From PFL25 sp046260155 (GTDB taxonomy: Bacteria; Chloroflexota; Anaerolineae; Anaerolineales; UBA4823), in contig JBJYXV010000063.1 in assembly GCA_046260155.1 (NCBI GenBank), positions 62,001 to 126,000 on the forward strand: a DNA stretch of 64,000 nucleotides, written 5' to 3'. Position numbers and translations under genes: made by a program. The notes below the pieces were generated by a model, which did no database searches, was not told the origin of the DNA, and saw only the letters and a program-made list of their open reading frames with translations. Positions 43,372 through 53,189 of this stretch are shown piece after piece (the stretch's first letter is position 1; each line of letters starts with the position of its first letter).

Positions 43372-43875
43372 ATGCCTCAAGCATACCTTGCTCTGGGTTC
43401 AAATCTCGGTGACAGGGCAGAGAACCTGCAGTCTGCAATCAGTTTCTTGAGATTGAAGGCAAATGTAATCACCTGCTCAGCGGTTTATGAAACGCCACCA
43501 TGGGGATACGAGGAGCAACCAAAATTTCTCAACCAGGTGATCGAGGTTGAAACAGATTTAACACCCGGTGATCTCCTGGATTATGTCAAAGAAGTAGAGA
43601 GGGAAATCGGTCGAAAAGAAACATTCCGTTACGGTCCGCGCTCGATTGATATCGACATCCTTTTCTACGATGATCTGGTTGTCAACACCCCACCATTAAA
43701 CATCCCCCACGCCCAAATAGCAGAACGTGCTTTCGTGCTCGTTCCATTTGCCGATATCGCTCCTGATTACGTCCATCCTGTTCTAGGCAGGTCGATCGAA
43801 AACCTTCTGTCCTCTGTAGACCGGGGAAGCATCAAATTTTTTTCTCCAGCAGGTTGTGACAGAAGGGCTCACTAA
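43372..43875 (+). CDS. folK: 2-amino-4-hydroxy-6-hydroxymethyldihydropteridine pyrophosphokinase
   Basis: 167 residues from the ATG at 43372; a longer frame from 43330 overlaps the thiolase gene and lacks conservation. HPPK motifs: AYLALGSNLGDRAENLQ, YETPPWGYEEQPKFLNQVIEVET, GRSIDIDILFYD preceded by RYGP, and NIPHAQIAERAFVLVPF. It transfers pyrophosphate from ATP to hydroxymethyl-dihydropterin, the step before dihydropteroate synthase, which is encoded two genes on. Normal length for the family. Confidence 0.96.
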   Translation: MPQAYLALGSNLGDRAENLQSAISFLRLKANVITCSAVYETPPWGYEEQPKFLNQVIEVETDLTPGDLLDYVKEVEREIGRKETFRYGPRSIDIDILFYDDLVVNTPPLNIPHAQIAERAFVLVPFADIAPDYVHPVLGRSIENLLSSVDRGSIKFFSPAGCDRRAH

Positions 43876-43913
43876 GTTTGGTAAAATGTATCATAGCGAA
43901 TAGGAGGCAGCCA

Positions 43914-44339
43914 ATGACCCAAGAAAAGATCAAACCCCTCAACTGGGAACCTTCACCTGGCATCGGGTATTCGGTTGTACGCCGTCCTGATGGCGGTATG
44001 CACTACACATTTACAGACCTGTCTCACCAGACTCTGGAGCACTGGCATGAATTTGCGGTTGAACATTTGCTCGATTCGGATCGGTTAACCACAAATCTTT
44101 ACGATTTACGCCAGATTGAAGATATATCACAAGAAGCAATCGATTATGCCATTGAAGTGAACTCCGACCCTGCTGCGCGTAATATCCGCTTGGCAGTGGT
44201 AGTGAAGAGTGATGAAGTACGCCGGGCAATTGAGAAAATCCCATCTTTAACCACACCGGGTGGTGTAGAGTTTGGTGTTTTCACAAACATTGATGAATCA
44301 GAAGCCTGGTTAGATCGACCTTTGACATTGATCGTGTGA
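43914..44339 (+). CDS. SpoIIAA-like (STAS-fold-like) protein, unknown
   Basis: 141 residues from the ATG at 43914 with AGGAGG about 5 nt upstream; the frame from 43878 has no site. The pattern TTNLYDLRQIEDISQEAIDY, then NIRLAVVVKSDEVRRAI and VEFGVFTNIDESEAWL is that of SpoIIAA-like/STAS-type alpha-beta proteins. No catalytic motif is seen. It is between folK and folP, 39 and 56 bp from them, which suggests a shared transcript but gives no function in folate synthesis. Confidence 0.6.
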   Translation: MTQEKIKPLNWEPSPGIGYSVVRRPDGGMHYTFTDLSHQTLEHWHEFAVEHLLDSDRLTTNLYDLRQIEDISQEAIDYAIEVNSDPAARNIRLAVVVKSDEVRRAIEKIPSLTTPGGVEFGVFTNIDESEAWLDRPLTLIV

Positions 44340-44394
44340 TCAGGGTATCTCCGAAAAAAATCAAAATCCAATTTTAACCGGGGGGAGCTGACTT

Positions 44395-45294
44395 ATGCTA
44401 CACAGTGCCAGTTTATCAATTGGGAATCATGTATTCGAATGGGGAACAAAGACCTATTTGATGGGGATAATAAATTTAACTCCGGATAGTTTTTCGGGTG
44501 ATGGGTTGTTGATCAATGGTGAATCTGGGCATGATGTCTCGATGCTGGTTGATTCAGCACTTGGTCAAGCGCGCGAATTTGTAAACGCCGGTGTAGATAT
44601 TCTGGATGTTGGTGGCGAGAGCACACGCCCTGGTGCTGACCAGGTGACCGTTGACGCTGAATTGGATCGGGTTTTGCCAGTGATTCAAGCACTGGCTGGT
44701 GAATTTGAAACCCCAATTTCGGTGGATACTTATAAACACCAAGTCGCCCAGGTGTCTATTGAAGCCGGTGCAAATATGGTTAATGATGTCTGGGGATTAA
44801 ATGCTGATCCTGAAATGGCTGCAACCATCGCTGCTCGAAATGTTCCGGTTATTTTGATGCATAACCGCAGCTCCTGGGCACATGCGGATATCAAGGACCG
44901 TCTCGGCGGGCGATATGTTGGCGTGCCCTACGAGGATTTAATCCAGGATATAAAAAGGGAGTTAATGGACAGTGTAAACTTGGCCAGGTCTGCAGGTGTT
45001 GCAGATGAATATATCATCCTTGATCCTGGAATAGGTTTTGGAAAAACGGTCGAGCAAAATTTGGAACTGATTAACCTGCTGCCCGAGATTCGCGAGTTAG
45101 GCTATCCAATTCTCGTTGGTCCCTCAAGGAAATCTTTTATCGGGTATACACTGGACCTGCCTCCCGATCAGCGTCTGGCAGGGACTGCAGCTGCTGTGTC
45201 AGTTGGAATTGTGCGGGGGGCAGATATCATCAGGGTGCATGATGTAAAATTCATGCAGCAAGTTGCGAAGATGACCGATGCGATTGTGAGATAA
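44395..45294 (+). CDS. folP: dihydropteroate synthase
   Basis: A 299-residue TIM-barrel enzyme. DHPS motifs: LMGIINLTPDSFSGDG, GVDILDVGGESTRPGAD, ISVDTYKHQVA, MVNDVWGL, PVILMHNR, ILDPGIGFGKT and LVGPSRKSFIG. It condenses hydroxymethyl-dihydropterin pyrophosphate with p-aminobenzoate. Length is normal or slightly long. Start ATG at 44395 follows GGGGGAG. It ends about 85 bp before aconitase. Confidence 0.97.
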   Translation: MLHSASLSIGNHVFEWGTKTYLMGIINLTPDSFSGDGLLINGESGHDVSMLVDSALGQAREFVNAGVDILDVGGESTRPGADQVTVDAELDRVLPVIQALAGEFETPISVDTYKHQVAQVSIEAGANMVNDVWGLNADPEMAATIAARNVPVILMHNRSSWAHADIKDRLGGRYVGVPYEDLIQDIKRELMDSVNLARSAGVADEYIILDPGIGFGKTVEQNLELINLLPEIRELGYPILVGPSRKSFIGYTLDLPPDQRLAGTAAAVSVGIVRGADIIRVHDVKFMQQVAKMTDAIVR

Positions 45295-45378
45295 GGCCAA
45301 GATATAGCTACATTTTCCAATTTCCACGCGATATTTTCGGAGCATGAAACATAATTCTTGCTTGCTAAAGGAGTAAAT

Positions 45379-48087
45379 ATGGCAGAAGATTACTTTGCAT
45401 CAAAGGAGTCCTTAAAAACAAACCAGGGAGAATTCCTGTATTACAGTGTGGGACGCTTACAAGCGCAAGGATTAACGCAGGTAGATCGATTGCCTTTCTC
45501 AATCCGCGTACTGCTTGAATCTGTTCTGAGGCAGTGTAATAATGTTGAGATCACCACGGAGGATGTGCTAAATATTGCTTCCTGGAAGCCAAAAGATGCT
45601 GTGCGGAAAAGTTTCCCTTTTCGACCCGCACGGGTGATCATGCAGGATTTTACAGGGGTCCCGGCGATTGTAGATTTAGCGGCCATGAGATCAGCGATGA
45701 TCCGCCTCGGTGGGGATGCCAAAAAGATCAATCCGGTCATTCCGGTTGACCTTGTCATTGATCATTCTGTTCAGGTAGATTTCTTTGCTACACCGGATGC
45801 ATTGCAGAGAAATGCAGAAATTGAATTTCAGAGAAATAGAGAAAGATATGAATTTCTTCACTGGGGGCAGCAAGCTTTTGAAAATTTCAGAGTGGTACCC
45901 CCCTCCACTGGTATTGTGCACCAGGTAAACCTGGAGCATCTGGCAACTGTTGTCAGGATCGAGCAGTTTGATAGTGGTCCGCAGGTGGTTTTTCCAGACA
46001 CCCTGGTTGGTACCGATTCGCACACTACCATGATCAACGGGTTAGGTGTGGTTGGTTGGGGTGTGGGGGGGATTGAAGCTGAAGCTGCAATGCTCGGCCA
46101 GCCACTGGATATGCTGATTCCTGATGTAGTCGGTTTCAAATTATACGGGGAGTTGAGGGAAGGTGTGTTGGCGACTGATCTGACCTTAACCGTAGTCCAG
46201 ATGCTGCGCGAGAAGAACGTTGTTGGTAAATTTGTTGAATTCTTTGGTTCGGGATTGGATGGATTGTCCCTGCCGGATCGGGCAACAATTGCCAATATGG
46301 CACCCGAATATGGGGCGACTGTCGGATTTTTCCCGGTCGATGCAGAGACATTGCGGTATCTCAATCTAACCGGGCGGCCTGCTGATCTGGTAAAACTTGT
46401 GGAATTGTATACAAAAGAACAAGGCCTCTTCCGAACATCGTCCTCCCCAGAACCAGTATATAGTGAATACCTTGAATTGGACTTATCTACGGTTGAAACC
46501 AGCCTGGCAGGTCCAAAACGACCTCAGGATAGGATTCCACTGGGACAGATGAAGAGGAAATTCCATGCAGATTTGGTTGCCCCGCTGAATGAACGCGGAT
46601 TTAATTTATCCACCAATGAGTTGAACCGGAATGTTGAGATCGGGACAAATGGAACAACTGCCGAGGTGGGGCATGGGTCAATCGTGATCGCAGCTATTAC
46701 CTCCTGTACAAATACTTCTAACCCTTCAGTAATGATCGCTGCCGGGCTGCTTGCCCGGAATGCAGTCGATAAAGGATTGAGCACACAGCCGTATGTCAAG
46801 ACGAGCTTGGCACCGGGATCGCTGATCGTTACGGATTACCTTGAGAAGGCTGGTTTATTAGATCCGCTTGCCAAGCTTGGTTTTAACCTGGTAGGCTATG
46901 GATGCACAACTTGCATTGGGAATTCAGGTCCTCTATCCGGAGAAGTTGTCAAAGGAATTACCAGTGGGAATCTGGTGGCAGCAGCGGTCTTATCTGGGAA
47001 CCGCAATTTTGAGGGCCGCGTCCACCCATATGTTCAAGCAAATTATCTTGCTTCCCCTCCTCTTGTTGTCGCCTATGCGCTTGCAGGGACGGTTGATATA
47101 GACCTGCTGACTGAACCACTGGGAAAAAATCAGGTTGGAGAACCGATTTACCTCAAGGATATCTGGCCTTCACCCGAAGAAATTCGTTTGGAAATCGCTG
47201 AGTTCGTGCAGCCGGAAATGTTTGAAAAAGAATACAGCAATGTTTTTACTGGCAATAAAATCTGGAACGCGATCGAAGGGAATGAAGGCGAATTATACAG
47301 CTGGGATAAAGCCTCAACATATATTCAAGAGCCACCATTTTTTATTGGCCTAACTCCTGAACCAGCCCCGATTCGAGAGATCGTCGGAGCACGTACCTTA
47401 GCTGTCCTGGGTGATTCAATTACGACGGATCACATTTCTCCAGCCGGAGCAATACCTGCCGATAGCCCCAGTGGAAAATACCTGCTCGAGAGAAATATTT
47501 CAATGCGAGATTTTAACTCCTATGGATCCCGGCGCGGCAATGATAGGGTAATGACCCGGGGTACATTTGGAAATATTCGTCTAAAGAACAAGTTGGTTCC
47601 TGGTGTCGAAGGCGGGTATACAAAACACTTTCCTGATGGAAAACAAATGAGTATATATGATGCAGCCCAGCTTTACAAAAAAGAAGGGGTCCCCCTAATC
47701 GTATTGGCTGGAAAAGAATATGGTACGGGTTCAAGCCGGGATTGGGCAGCAAAAGGCACTCAATTGCTGAATGTGAAAGCGGTCATCGCAGAATCTTTCG
47801 AGCGCATCCACCGTTCAAATTTAATTGGCATGGGGGTGTTGCCCCTCCAATTTCTGGAAGGTGATAACGCGGATGTCTTGGGTTTAGCTGGGGATGAGAT
47901 CTTTTCCATCATTGGCTTAGATGATCAGGTTGAACCCAGGATTATATTAACTATTAAAGTGGAAAATGGAGATGGCGCAGAAAAACAATTCCAAGTGTTG
48001 GCAAGGTTAGATACAGACCTGGAGGTTGAATACTACCGGAATGGAGGTATTTTGCATAAAGTACTGCGAAACATGGCAGGTTTTTGA
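45379..48087 (+). CDS. acnA: aconitate hydratase A
   Basis: 902 residues from the ATG at 45379, with AAAGGAG 6 nt upstream; the frame from 45358 is rejected. Fe-S ligands: SCTNTSNPSVM (Cys) and GCTTCIGNSGPL (two Cys). Other sites: DSHTTMINGLGVVGWGVGG, the swivel-domain GSSRDWAAKGTQLL. It turns citrate into isocitrate in the TCA cycle, in the cytoplasm. Length and motif order are standard for AcnA/IRP-type enzymes. Confidence 0.98.
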   Translation: MAEDYFASKESLKTNQGEFLYYSVGRLQAQGLTQVDRLPFSIRVLLESVLRQCNNVEITTEDVLNIASWKPKDAVRKSFPFRPARVIMQDFTGVPAIVDLAAMRSAMIRLGGDAKKINPVIPVDLVIDHSVQVDFFATPDALQRNAEIEFQRNRERYEFLHWGQQAFENFRVVPPSTGIVHQVNLEHLATVVRIEQFDSGPQVVFPDTLVGTDSHTTMINGLGVVGWGVGGIEAEAAMLGQPLDMLIPDVVGFKLYGELREGVLATDLTLTVVQMLREKNVVGKFVEFFGSGLDGLSLPDRATIANMAPEYGATVGFFPVDAETLRYLNLTGRPADLVKLVELYTKEQGLFRTSSSPEPVYSEYLELDLSTVETSLAGPKRPQDRIPLGQMKRKFHADLVAPLNERGFNLSTNELNRNVEIGTNGTTAEVGHGSIVIAAITSCTNTSNPSVMIAAGLLARNAVDKGLSTQPYVKTSLAPGSLIVTDYLEKAGLLDPLAKLGFNLVGYGCTTCIGNSGPLSGEVVKGITSGNLVAAAVLSGNRNFEGRVHPYVQANYLASPPLVVAYALAGTVDIDLLTEPLGKNQVGEPIYLKDIWPSPEEIRLEIAEFVQPEMFEKEYSNVFTGNKIWNAIEGNEGELYSWDKASTYIQEPPFFIGLTPEPAPIREIVGARTLAVLGDSITTDHISPAGAIPADSPSGKYLLERNISMRDFNSYGSRRGNDRVMTRGTFGNIRLKNKLVPGVEGGYTKHFPDGKQMSIYDAAQLYKKEGVPLIVLAGKEYGTGSSRDWAAKGTQLLNVKAVIAESFERIHRSNLIGMGVLPLQFLEGDNADVLGLAGDEIFSIIGLDDQVEPRIILTIKVENGDGAEKQFQVLARLDTDLEVEYYRNGGILHKVLRNMAGF

Positions 48088-48212
48088 AGAAGAGATTTGA
48101 TCATTACCTCAAAAGCCTGCTCGAATGCTGGAGCAGAAGTTGCAATCCTGCCTAATCCGTGAGTTGAGAATACAAATTGTCTCAATGTTTCTATAAGGTC
48201 CAACTACACAAG

Positions 48213-48257
48213 AACAGGAGCCGCCTCAGAAGGTAGGAGCAGCCCCTGTTGATTTTT
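48213..48257 (+). terminator. possible terminator between acnA and the convergent gene
   Basis: AACAGG (48213-48218) pairs with CCTGTT (48245-48250), with partial inner pairing, followed by GATTTTTT on the plus strand. The upstream 48088-48212 gap has no other feature. Confidence 0.5.
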
Positions 48258-48277
48258 TAAATTTGAAAGCCCGAATA

Positions 48278-49171
48278 TTACTCGGAATTGTCTGGTAGTT
48301 CGTCCACATCTGTGTTTTTATCTTCGAGGTGATCATCCGGAAGAGGCTCATCTAAGTTCGGAGATGTCTCGTTGCCTCCGTGATCGATTCGTTCAAGTCC
48401 CTGGGTAAACAAGCCTACCTGTGCTATTCCGAGCCAGATGAAAATAATTGTAAATATCCATGCCGTGATGGTGATCCCCAGCTCAAGATTTTCCTGGAAA
48501 GAATTTAGTTTTTCCTGCAACTTCGAAATCACTTCTTGGTATTGATCGAATATATGCTGAATCTCATAAAGACTGTTTTTTAGTTCTGAAATATTTCGAG
48601 CAATAATATTTACCTGCGCCGTTAACATCACCAAGTTTCCCTTTGTGGTGTTCAAGGTGGATTCCATTTCGGAGAAGGATTCGGGAATAGCTTCAAGGGT
48701 TTGGGAAACATCAGCAAGCGAATCGGTTAAGGATACTTCCGGATTGTATGGTTCTATCGGCAGGAAAGGAATAGAGGTTATCAGCCGCAAACTGCTTTCC
48801 AGGGTACCTGCGGCCTGCTGCATCGTACCAAGCCCAGTTTGGGTCGCATTTATCGCCTGGGGCAGATCTTCAGATAGCAAGGTTGATAATGTCTCGACGA
48901 GCGGTACAGAATCATCGATGCCTTTTCCAGCAGTTTGAACGGTGTTTTCAATTGATCCCAGGTCTGTAACTGCACCGGTGATCGTATCCCCAGCAACGGT
49001 CAATCCTGAGCTGGTTGCTTCAAGGGTTGTATCTATGAGTTCAAGGGATGTTGCCAAATTTTTGGTTAAAGGAGTTCTTACTGTCCAAACAAGAACAATT
49101 CCTGCCAGGCTAAAAATTAGTCCAAGAATGGCAGCAACAATGAAGGTGTACCCAATTATTTTTCGAGCCAT
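48278..49171 (-). CDS. membrane protein with long coiled coil, unknown
   Basis: A 297-residue protein with an N-terminal helix (about 7-30), a coiled-coil-like external segment (about 35-230, many repeats of L/I/S/T with LEATSSGLTVAGD and MESTLNTTKGNLVML), a second membrane helix (about 235-260) and an acidic C-terminal tail (DEPLPDDHLEDKN). It resembles the outline of methyl-accepting or MCE-associated helical proteins, but I do not recognise the family. It probably sits in the membrane with both ends inside and the coiled coil outside. No neighbour explains it. Confidence 0.65.
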   Translation of the reverse strand: MARKIIGYTFIVAAILGLIFSLAGIVLVWTVRTPLTKNLATSLELIDTTLEATSSGLTVAGDTITGAVTDLGSIENTVQTAGKGIDDSVPLVETLSTLLSEDLPQAINATQTGLGTMQQAAGTLESSLRLITSIPFLPIEPYNPEVSLTDSLADVSQTLEAIPESFSEMESTLNTTKGNLVMLTAQVNIIARNISELKNSLYEIQHIFDQYQEVISKLQEKLNSFQENLELGITITAWIFTIIFIWLGIAQVGLFTQGLERIDHGGNETSPNLDEPLPDDHLEDKNTDVDELPDNSE

Positions 49172-49278
49172 GGAACTTCTCCTGAAATGTGATTGTTTTT
49201 ACAGTTTGGAATTCGCCCAGATGGTAATACGATTATAATGGGCAACTGGAATTATTAGGAGGTAAAAATTAATAGAAT

Positions 49279-50046
49279 ATGCATATTTTGGTAACCAACG
49301 ATGATGGAGTAGCAGCAGCTGGTTTATTGACCCTTGCTCAGGAGCTGCTCAAGACTCACCAGGTGACGATCCTGGCACCAGATCGGAATTGGTCCGCATC
49401 TGGGCATGTGAAAACAATGCACCGGCCTCTGCGAGTTAATGAAATCTTGCTGGATGGTGGAATGCATGCATTAACAACCGATGGTGCTCCCTCGGATTGT
49501 GTCGCCCTTGCGATGCTGGGATTAATAGAAGAGAAAATTGATATTGTCGTATCAGGTATTAATCCAAACGCGAATATTGGGCATGATGTGACTTATTCAG
49601 GGACAGTCACGGCTGCCATGGAAGCCGCGATTTGGGGAATCCCGGGGATAGCTGTATCTTTGGATTCGCCAGAGCATCATTCTGGGGAGTTGAATTATGG
49701 ACCTGCTGCAAGAATAGCAAACCAGGTTGTTGAAATGGTGATCAATCGACACCTGGAGAGCAAGACAATTCTCAACGTTAACGTCCCTTACGGTGATGAT
49801 GAGAGCATAAAAGGATTCCAAATCACCCGCCAGGGTTTGCGTGTTTATCATGATCGTTTAGACCGCCGGGTTGATCCCCGCGGTAGAGAATACTACTGGA
49901 TAGGAGGGGATTTACCTACAGGAGTCGCGGAGGAAGGGACAGATTATGGCTCATTATCCAAGGGATACGTTTCAATCACACCTCTACAACTAGATTTGAC
50001 AGCTACTAAGATGCTGGAAACCCTCCGTGATTGGGAGTGGAGTTGA
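49279..50046 (+). CDS. surE: 5'-nucleotidase SurE
   Basis: A 255-residue SurE-family enzyme. The metal-binding motifs are VTNDDGVAAAGL at the N-terminus, APDRNWSASGH, DGAPSDCVALAM, and VSGINPNANIGHDVTYSGTVTAAMEA. It removes phosphate from nucleoside monophosphates and short polyphosphates in the cytoplasm. Length is typical. The gene stands alone, with TTAGGAGG-like sequence before the ATG. Confidence 0.97.
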   Translation: MHILVTNDDGVAAAGLLTLAQELLKTHQVTILAPDRNWSASGHVKTMHRPLRVNEILLDGGMHALTTDGAPSDCVALAMLGLIEEKIDIVVSGINPNANIGHDVTYSGTVTAAMEAAIWGIPGIAVSLDSPEHHSGELNYGPAARIANQVVEMVINRHLESKTILNVNVPYGDDESIKGFQITRQGLRVYHDRLDRRVDPRGREYYWIGGDLPTGVAEEGTDYGSLSKGYVSITPLQLDLTATKMLETLRDWEWS

Positions 50047-50118
50047 ACCATATCCAAGTTCCGGAACGCATTCTTTAAGTCTACTTTTCGTGTACGGCAG
50101 TCTCGATGATTTACCACT

Positions 50119-51348
50119 CTATGGGATCAAGAAATCAAATCGCCACGTCTCGTCGTCCGGTGAGGTGATTGAAGTCGATTGACCGACTACCTGGTACCAT
50201 GTGTTTCCCGGTTTATAGGGAAAAGGTGTACCATCCTCATAAGTCAGGTACAAAACACTATCTTGAGAAGGGATATTCCAACGCACTTCATAAACTTTGC
50301 CATCCCGGAAGGCATATGCGGGACCGCTCCCGCTGACTAAAATTTCGATAATTTCTGAGGGTGGTTTGCGGTAGTAGGTATGTTCCATGAATAACACTAC
50401 GACATTTTCCGCCGTGATCTGTTGATCGTTATTGCGATCGAGCAAGGGAGCGAAGGTTTCCCCTTCACCTTGATCAAAAGAGTCATCCTGGAAACGCAGG
50501 TAGTTTCCATTTGACTGATCGTACTCCCAGAGAAGATAGTCATCGTTGGAATAATGGATATATAAATTATCAGCAGCTTGACCGGAGGAAGGAGGTGTCA
50601 AATTAAAATACATGCCGTCCAGGTCTTGGCGGCGGTCAACGACACCTTGATTTTGGGCATATGCATGTATGTTCTGGGTTGAACCAAGCAGGTGCGCATA
50701 GCCTTGTGGATCATAACGGCATAGAGGAGCACTGTTTGTGGGTGGACACAGTCCACTGCCACCACCTTCCAAAACAAGCCGATCACTGTACTCAGCATTA
50801 AAAAGTCTTTCATTAATGAGCGGGTCTGCGCTTCCATAGGCAAAAATACTTTTGTACATGCGGATTAAGAAATTATCTGGAAAGCGTGCCGAACGGATTG
50901 GGCCTGCCAAGTCGGTATCCTGTCCATAGAATATCGAATGAAACCTGGTATAACCGTTATTCTGGTAGTAATCATAAGCAATATCTGCGTTAGTTAATCC
51001 CCACGGCGGGCGAGTCGATGTGCGAGGCACAATGTTAATCTTGATCGCCACCGGGCGTTTATCCAGGAATTGATCATTATCCACATATAAACCAGTGAGG
51101 GGGTTTACATTGCTGGGAAAATTGTCTGGACCGTACCCCTCTTTGGGGTATGGAGGAGTTGGGGTTGGTGTAGCAACAGTGGTTGGTGTGGCTGATGGTG
51201 GCAGTTGAGTCGCAGTTGCAGTTGGCTTAGTTGCTGTCGCAGGCGTTATGGAAGCAGCCAGCCGAACTGCCTCGGTTTGAGTTGGACCTCCGTTCGAGCA
51301 AGCAGAAATTAAGATCATGACTGCGAGCAATACGATTATTCTTTTCAT
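50119..51348 (-). CDS. DUF3048 lipoprotein (YerB-like)
   Basis: A 409-residue lipoprotein. The signal peptide ends in the lipobox ISAC (Cys17), followed by a Thr/Pro-rich spacer (TPATATKPTATATQLPP) and two DUF3048 parts: NPLTGLYVDNDQF, RPVAIKINIV, NADIAYDYYQN and IRSARFPDNFLI, then the C-terminal part with EVRWNIPSQDSVLYLTYEDG. YerB-like proteins are attached to the outer face of the membrane; their role is not known. The gene lies between surE and a DUF2085 gene and is convergent with surE. Confidence 0.88.
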   Translation of the reverse strand: MKRIIVLLAVMILISACSNGGPTQTEAVRLAASITPATATKPTATATQLPPSATPTTVATPTPTPPYPKEGYGPDNFPSNVNPLTGLYVDNDQFLDKRPVAIKINIVPRTSTRPPWGLTNADIAYDYYQNNGYTRFHSIFYGQDTDLAGPIRSARFPDNFLIRMYKSIFAYGSADPLINERLFNAEYSDRLVLEGGGSGLCPPTNSAPLCRYDPQGYAHLLGSTQNIHAYAQNQGVVDRRQDLDGMYFNLTPPSSGQAADNLYIHYSNDDYLLWEYDQSNGNYLRFQDDSFDQGEGETFAPLLDRNNDQQITAENVVVLFMEHTYYRKPPSEIIEILVSGSGPAYAFRDGKVYEVRWNIPSQDSVLYLTYEDGTPFPYKPGNTWYQVVGQSTSITSPDDETWRFDFLIP

Positions 51349-51458
51349 CCGTTATCAGCCTCCACGTTTTGAAACTCAAAATGGAATCATACTCCAATTG
51401 AGAGAGTTTGCCAACACGGCTTGTCATTTGAGTTAGAAACCTCTATAATCTCATCACG

Positions 51459-52274
51459 ATGAATGGTTATTTGGCAAGAGTAAGTATCCACAAGCAATAT
51501 TGGAAGGCATTGGTCATCTTTACTTTTTTGCTGACTTTATTTGCATGGTTGTTAAATACTCCTGCGGGGATTTTAGGTAAAGCAGATGCGATCGGGTATG
51601 CGGTTTGCCACCGCATTGATCTGCGTTCATTTCACATTGGCGAGACTCAACTACCTTTGTGCGCCAGGTGCAGCGGTATGTATTTAGGTGCGATGGTGGG
51701 TTTAAGCTACCAGTTGGCGATTGGGAAAAGGCGAACGGGTATGCCATCCTGGAAGATCATCTTACCGGTCTCTATATTTGTGATGCTTTTTGCCGTTGAT
51801 GGATTGAATTCATTTATCAGCTTGTTCTCGAGCGGGGCGGGTTTGTATCAGCCAAGCAACAGTATCCGGCTTCTGACGGGAACTGGTATGGGATTAGCCA
51901 TTGCAGTCGCCCTGATTCCGGCATTTAATGCGACGGTTTGGAAATATATCGATCCTAGGCCTGCATTCTTGAGTTTCAGCTCTTTCGGGGTAATGGTCCT
52001 GATTGCGATAAGCCTCGATGGTTTGATATTGTTAGAGACCCCGGTCATTCTCTATCCTCTGGCACTGATCAGTGCAGCCGGAGTGATCATCATATTGGGC
52101 ATAGTTTATTCTATGGTATTAATTATGTTGTTTAAATTTGAGAATCGCATTAATAAAATCAGCCAGTTATCCTATGCCATGATTGGTGGATTTACAATTG
52201 CTTTGCTTCAAATTGGTTTATTAGATATAATCCGTTTTTTCATTACGGGCACATGGGATGGCTTTCATTTATAG
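51459..52274 (+). CDS. DUF2085 membrane protein
   Basis: A 271-residue protein with about six membrane helices. The DUF2085 motif is clear: YAVCHRIDLRSF and then LPLCARCSGMYLGAM, cysteines that may bind a metal. Helices span about 20-38, 70-90, 95-120, 135-155, 165-185 and 200-225. The role of the family is unknown. It is followed by two more genes for small membrane proteins, probably in one transcript. Start ATG at 51459 follows no clear ribosome site. Confidence 0.85.
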   Translation: MNGYLARVSIHKQYWKALVIFTFLLTLFAWLLNTPAGILGKADAIGYAVCHRIDLRSFHIGETQLPLCARCSGMYLGAMVGLSYQLAIGKRRTGMPSWKIILPVSIFVMLFAVDGLNSFISLFSSGAGLYQPSNSIRLLTGTGMGLAIAVALIPAFNATVWKYIDPRPAFLSFSSFGVMVLIAISLDGLILLETPVILYPLALISAAGVIIILGIVYSMVLIMLFKFENRINKISQLSYAMIGGFTIALLQIGLLDIIRFFITGTWDGFHL

Positions 52275-52315
52275 GATGGTTCACTAAGTAATCACATGAT
52301 TGAAGGAGGTTTGGC

Positions 52316-52894
52316 ATGGACCTGTTGACAGGTGTTATGGCTGCTTTTGGTCTCTCTGCCAGTGCGGGGTTAAACGCTTATATACCGCTCCTGGTTATTT
52401 CACTCACCGCCCGTTTCACAGATTTGATCCAATTGAGCGAACCCTGGGATGTAATGACGAGCTGGTGGATTATTGGATTGTTGGCTGTGCTTTCAATTAT
52501 TGAGTTTTTTGCAGATAAAGTCCCAGCCATTAATCACGCCAATGACGTGATTCAAACCTTTGTGCGGCCCATCGCAGGAGCCATTGTCTTTGCTGCTTCA
52601 GCGAATGTGATCACGGAGCTCCATCCAGTAGTTGCGCTTGGAGCAGGAGTCCTGGTTTCTGGGACAGTGCATGCCGTGAAATCGGCAGCAGTACGTCCCG
52701 CGGTCACCGTTTCGACAGGTGGAGCTGGAAATGTACCGGTCAGCATGGCAGAAGATTTTTTTGCTACGAGCCTCTCAGTGATCGCGATTGTCATCCCGAT
52801 CCTGATTGCCTTTTTATTTTTATTATTCCTGGCTCTTGTCATTTGGTTGATCTGGCGGCGAAATAAACGCAAAGCATTGGAGCAAGCCATCTGA
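52316..52894 (+). CDS. DUF4126 membrane protein
   Basis: A 192-residue protein with four to five membrane helices and the start GVMAAFGLSASAGLNAYIPLL that marks DUF4126. The end, RRNKRKALEQAI, is basic and cytoplasmic. AAGGAGG stands 7 nt before the ATG. Function unknown; in this cluster it accompanies the DUF2085 gene 41 bp upstream. Confidence 0.85.
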   Translation: MDLLTGVMAAFGLSASAGLNAYIPLLVISLTARFTDLIQLSEPWDVMTSWWIIGLLAVLSIIEFFADKVPAINHANDVIQTFVRPIAGAIVFAASANVITELHPVVALGAGVLVSGTVHAVKSAAVRPAVTVSTGGAGNVPVSMAEDFFATSLSVIAIVIPILIAFLFLLFLALVIWLIWRRNKRKALEQAI

Positions 52895-52938
52895 GAAGGA
52901 TTAGTCTTGAAAGAATATAATATTTTGAGGAGATGTGA

Positions 52939-53142
52939 ATGACTGACCAGGAAGATTATGCGGTTATCGCCCCGGGTGAAGAGAAAAAAAGATCAAATGT
53001 TTGGTGGATCGTACTCATCGTGGTATTAGTGATTTTTGCCTGTTGTTGTGGGGTGTTCTTGCTCTTTTATTTTGTAATCGGGGACATCATTTTGCAAATA
53101 TTTAACGATATTTCATACCAGCTCGGGATGAATTATTATTAA
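52939..53142 (+). CDS. 67-residue single-helix membrane protein with CCC motif
   Basis: A small protein with a charged N-terminus (about 1-22), one membrane helix (about 23-50) that contains CCCGVFLLFYF, and an aromatic tail ending NYY. Such DUF-like small proteins are common in Chloroflexota. No function can be given. Ribosome site GAGGAG 6-7 nt upstream of the ATG supports expression; it is the last gene of the plus-strand group. Confidence 0.65.
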   Translation: MTDQEDYAVIAPGEEKKRSNVWWIVLIVVLVIFACCCGVFLLFYFVIGDIILQIFNDISYQLGMNYY

Positions 53143-53189
53143 GTCAGAGTTATAACCCAAATAAGTGCAGCTTTTCTAATGGGAGAAAT

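Noticed and set aside
43986..44371. Antisense frames opposite the SpoIIAA-like gene.
   Set aside because: The plus-strand frame has a strong ribosome site and STAS-like pattern; the antisense frames have neither.
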